From an uncultured Flavobacteriaceae bacterium (GTDB taxonomy: Bacteria; Bacteroidota; Bacteroidia; Flavobacteriales; Flavobacteriaceae), in NCBI GenBank assembly GCA_947501845.1, contig CANMXP010000013.1:1-64000 (forward strand): a stretch of 64,000 bases of DNA. Reading direction: 5' to 3'. Made by a program: the position numbers and the translations under genes. Below the pieces are notes generated by a model that had not been told where the DNA came from, ran no database searches, and saw only the letters and a program-made list of their open reading frames with translations. This document shows, piece by piece, positions 61,659 through 64,000 of this stretch (position 1 is the first letter of the stretch; every line of letters starts with the position of its first letter).

Positions 61659-61888
61659 GCTTTGCCTTTAATTTCTGCAATAATACGTTTAAATATAGGG
61701 TTCTACAAGCTTAGAATTATTGATAAACAAAAAAGGTATCCAAAAAGCTTAATCCCATATCATAGTGAAGCTTTAATAAGTCGTGTAATGTGTTTAACCT
61801 TAGATTCAATTAAAAGATTACCATACCTATTCCCACCTCTTAATGACAAGCTGTTTAAATACCTTAATTTATATATTACTTAAAAATA

Positions 61889-62722
61889 CTATTTAGAAAG
61901 GCCATATATCCATGTATATAAATAATCGCCATGAACTCCTGTAAAATAGTTGCTCCATGCTTTGCCCTTTGCCTTTCTGGCTTCCTCATCTGGAAATGCT
62001 TCTTTCATAAGTTCAGAATTCCTATCATGCATTTTATCTATATCTCCCATAGAATCCAAGAAAAATGCTTCTAGATATTCTGTTCTATCTGATCCCCAGG
62101 CATGCACATGTGGATAGTATGCTTTTATATATTCATTCTTATTAATTATGGCTTCAAATCCTTCTTTTTTTAATGCCATAAATTCTTCCTGCGTACCATC
62201 TTCTGGAAATGAAAAATGATTTTTTCTAACATAAGTTACCATATCCTTAGTTGGTTTTTCAGCCATGAACTTAACACCTGGTATAGTTGCATAAATTTCA
62301 TCAGAATGCTCATGAGCATAATATGCGTTGCGTTTTTTAAAGAATGCTTCCCTATTGGTTTCATCAGGCCAAGCTTCTTTGATTAATTCGGCATTTCTAT
62401 CTCCAAATTTCCCCATGTCTTCCCACGATGCAAATGTTTGCACATTAATAAGTTCTGTATTATCTGCTGTAAATAAATGCAAATAAGTAGATGCCCCCAT
62501 AATAAATTCATTCTTCATGGTTACTTTGTCTAAAAACTCTTTTTCAATGGCTTTCCATGCTTCCATATCAAAATCCTCCATATCCATGTTCCAATGCATC
62601 GTAGTTACTGCAATAAACTCAGGGCCTTTTGGAGCTTCTTCTTCCTGTGCAAAAAACGTGAATGGACTCAGCAATAATAACATTGCTAAAACAGCTGTAA
62701 AAAATTGGTTGGTTGTTTTCAT
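61889..62722 (-). CDS. Exported protein with two dimeric alpha-beta barrel-like repeats
   Basis: A 277-residue protein with a signal peptide (LAMLLLLSPFTFFAQ). An internal duplication is visible: FASWEDMGKFGDRNAELIKE, AWPDETNREAFFKKRNAYYA in the first half, and DSMGDIDKMHDRNSELMKEA, FPDEEARKAKGKAWSNYF in the second. Each half begins with a strand of the type F-I-A-V-T-T-M-H-W-N. The fold is like that of small heme- or ligand-binding dimeric barrels. Function unknown. The Met/Glu/Asp-rich composition is notable. Confidence 0.75.
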   Translation of the reverse strand: MKTTNQFFTAVLAMLLLLSPFTFFAQEEEAPKGPEFIAVTTMHWNMDMEDFDMEAWKAIEKEFLDKVTMKNEFIMGASTYLHLFTADNTELINVQTFASWEDMGKFGDRNAELIKEAWPDETNREAFFKKRNAYYAHEHSDEIYATIPGVKFMAEKPTKDMVTYVRKNHFSFPEDGTQEEFMALKKEGFEAIINKNEYIKAYYPHVHAWGSDRTEYLEAFFLDSMGDIDKMHDRNSELMKEAFPDEEARKAKGKAWSNYFTGVHGDYLYTWIYGLSK

Positions 62723-62988
62723 AATCTGTAAAAATTTAAAGTTAATATATTTGAATTAGTCAATACAACTTTAAGATTATGGGGCTATAAAAAGATTTAG
62801 GACAACCTATTATGCTCTACAAATAAAAAAATGGGGGAGTTGAGAATATCTAAATATACAACAAAAAAACGTGTGGTTAACATTAAGCTACATTTTATAT
62901 AGTTGATAAGTTATTTTTTCTGCTTCATCAGCTCGTTGGAATGGCACCTAAGTTTACAGCAATAAAACTCTAATTTAGACTAATCATA

Positions 62989-63858
62989 TTATTCTAATTT
63001 CCATGTACGTACCCAGTCGTATTTAGTGGTTCGTTCTTCTATGGTTCCGCTTTCAACAAGGCCACCGTCTTTAGGAATGGGATTCCAACTATAAGTCTCT
63101 ATAGCCATATGCAGAAAGGCAGGGGTATCCCACTCTACTGTAGGATTCAATTTATACATAAACTTACCATCTAAATAACAAAGAATCTCAGTAGGCGATT
63201 TCCACCACGCTCCATACACATAATACCTCTCATGATTTTTTTCATCTAAATACACAGCGTCTTGGTCTCGTTCACTTTTTGGCTGGCAATCCGTTTTTCT
63301 ATGAATGGTATTGGAATGAAAGATACGATCCCAATCTTTAGCCCAATCTTGTGTTAATTCGGTTGTTCTACCAACACATTCTTGAATGTCCAGCTCTTCT
63401 TTTTTTTCACAATTGTATTTAGACATTAACCAAAAAGTAGATGACATAACCGTTTTATTCGCTTTCATTTTACACTCAAAATACCAACCAACATTTCCTG
63501 GTTTTAATGCCCTTACAATACCGCCTTGGTGTGTAAACGCTTTATCATTTTTCTTAACTACAGAATCTAATTTACCAACCGTTACTTGCAACTTACCATC
63601 TTCCACCCTAACATTACTTGCTTTAAAAAGACCAGGAGGCCTTCCTATCCATTTCCAGTCATTTCCAACAGGTTCCTTTTGCCATTTCGACACATTTAAT
63701 TCATTTCCTTCAAACTCATCAGATAAATAATCGACTTTTACCCATTTTTTATTTTTTGGTTTTGGGTCTTGATTGTCCTGAAATGTAGGCATTTCATTTT
63801 TGCAAGATATAATGGATAAAAAGGCAGTTGCCAATACAATTTGGGGGCGTATTTTCAT
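62989..63858 (-). CDS. GH16 family glycoside hydrolase lipoprotein (agarase/porphyranase-like)
   Basis: A 289-residue lipoprotein (signal ending FLSIISC). The GH16 jelly roll has the catalytic stretch KKEELDIQECVG (nucleophile and acid/base Glu about 153 and 158, E-x-D-x-x-E). The opening (VDYLSDEFEGNELNVSKWQ) and the segment WIGRPPGLFKASNVRVEDGK resemble GH16 beta-agarases and beta-porphyranases of marine flavobacteria. It probably cleaves red-algal galactans at the cell surface. The exact subfamily cannot be told from reading. No SusC/D pair lies within the window next to it. Confidence 0.88.
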   Translation of the reverse strand: MKIRPQIVLATAFLSIISCKNEMPTFQDNQDPKPKNKKWVKVDYLSDEFEGNELNVSKWQKEPVGNDWKWIGRPPGLFKASNVRVEDGKLQVTVGKLDSVVKKNDKAFTHQGGIVRALKPGNVGWYFECKMKANKTVMSSTFWLMSKYNCEKKEELDIQECVGRTTELTQDWAKDWDRIFHSNTIHRKTDCQPKSERDQDAVYLDEKNHERYYVYGAWWKSPTEILCYLDGKFMYKLNPTVEWDTPAFLHMAIETYSWNPIPKDGGLVESGTIEERTTKYDWVRTWKLE

Positions 63859-64000
63859 GGGTTTAAATTTGTTGACTTTTAATATTCGAAAGCTTTCTTT
63901 AATAACTAAAATAATCGCTCACTCTACCTGCGCGCTTAACAATAGTTTTTAATTATGTTAATTTATTTGGTTATTATTCTTAGATATTATTTAACTTTTC

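Overview
The window looks like AT-rich DNA from a marine flavobacterium (Bacteroidota, Flavobacteriaceae). The evidence is type IX secretion (T9SS) C-terminal sorting domains, Bacteroidota lipoprotein signals, a TonB receptor paired with a DUF4249 lipoprotein, BfmA/relaxase-type mobilisation genes, promoters of the TTTG/TAnnTTTG type, and a GH16 enzyme of the red-algal galactan type. All assignments come from reading the sequence; no database search was run.

The window has two parts. From 1 to about 53400 it is an accessory region full of decay. It holds a truncated BspA-like leucine-rich-repeat (LRR) protein (1-3779, minus), a tyrosine recombinase pseudogene interrupted by an IS481-family element (3951-6119), an AbiEii-like toxin remnant, and a run of small lipoproteins and exported proteins (7231-11633). 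A DUF4249/TonB receptor pair follows (11674-14819), then a large protein of TraQ-like Ig-fold repeats joined out of frame to a truncated M28-like peptidase (14891-18749). Next come a frameshifted zinc metallopeptidase with three tandem paralogous lipoproteins (19593-22660), an M43 protease fused to LRR repeats and a T9SS signal (23001-25064), and a GH113-like glycosidase (25223-26305). A decayed mobilisation module follows: relaxase remnant 28907-29356, BfmA 34357-34941, candidate oriT near 35200, and antirestriction-type small genes, RadC and SSB at 35560-37711. It is split by cargo comprising a LamG/DUF285 pseudogene and a coupled S74-like/subtilase pair. After regulators at 38627-41180 comes an RHS polymorphic toxin locus (42738-52742): a T9SS-sorted secreted protein, a 2225-residue SpvB/RHS protein ending in a type-23 toxin domain, and four tandem lipoprotein paralogues that are the obvious immunity candidates.

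A tRNA-Leu(UAG) at 53402-53482, with the 5' half of a second tRNA-Leu next to it, marks the boundary. To its right (53719-64000) the genes are ordinary and intact: M20 dipeptidase, EamA transporter, a BlaI/BlaR1-type pair with three visible operators, DUF4407, STAS, SnoaL-like, GNAT, PhnA and GH16.

The most striking signal is non-coding. Eight sites, seven of them 64-203 bp upstream of accessory genes for exported proteins, share TCCCA-N16-TCCCA-N17-CACTT. The first two boxes are exactly 21 bp apart in all eight copies, and the third starts 22 bp after the second (seven clear copies and one weak). This looks like the binding site and promoter of one regulator that controls many separately acquired secreted-protein loci.
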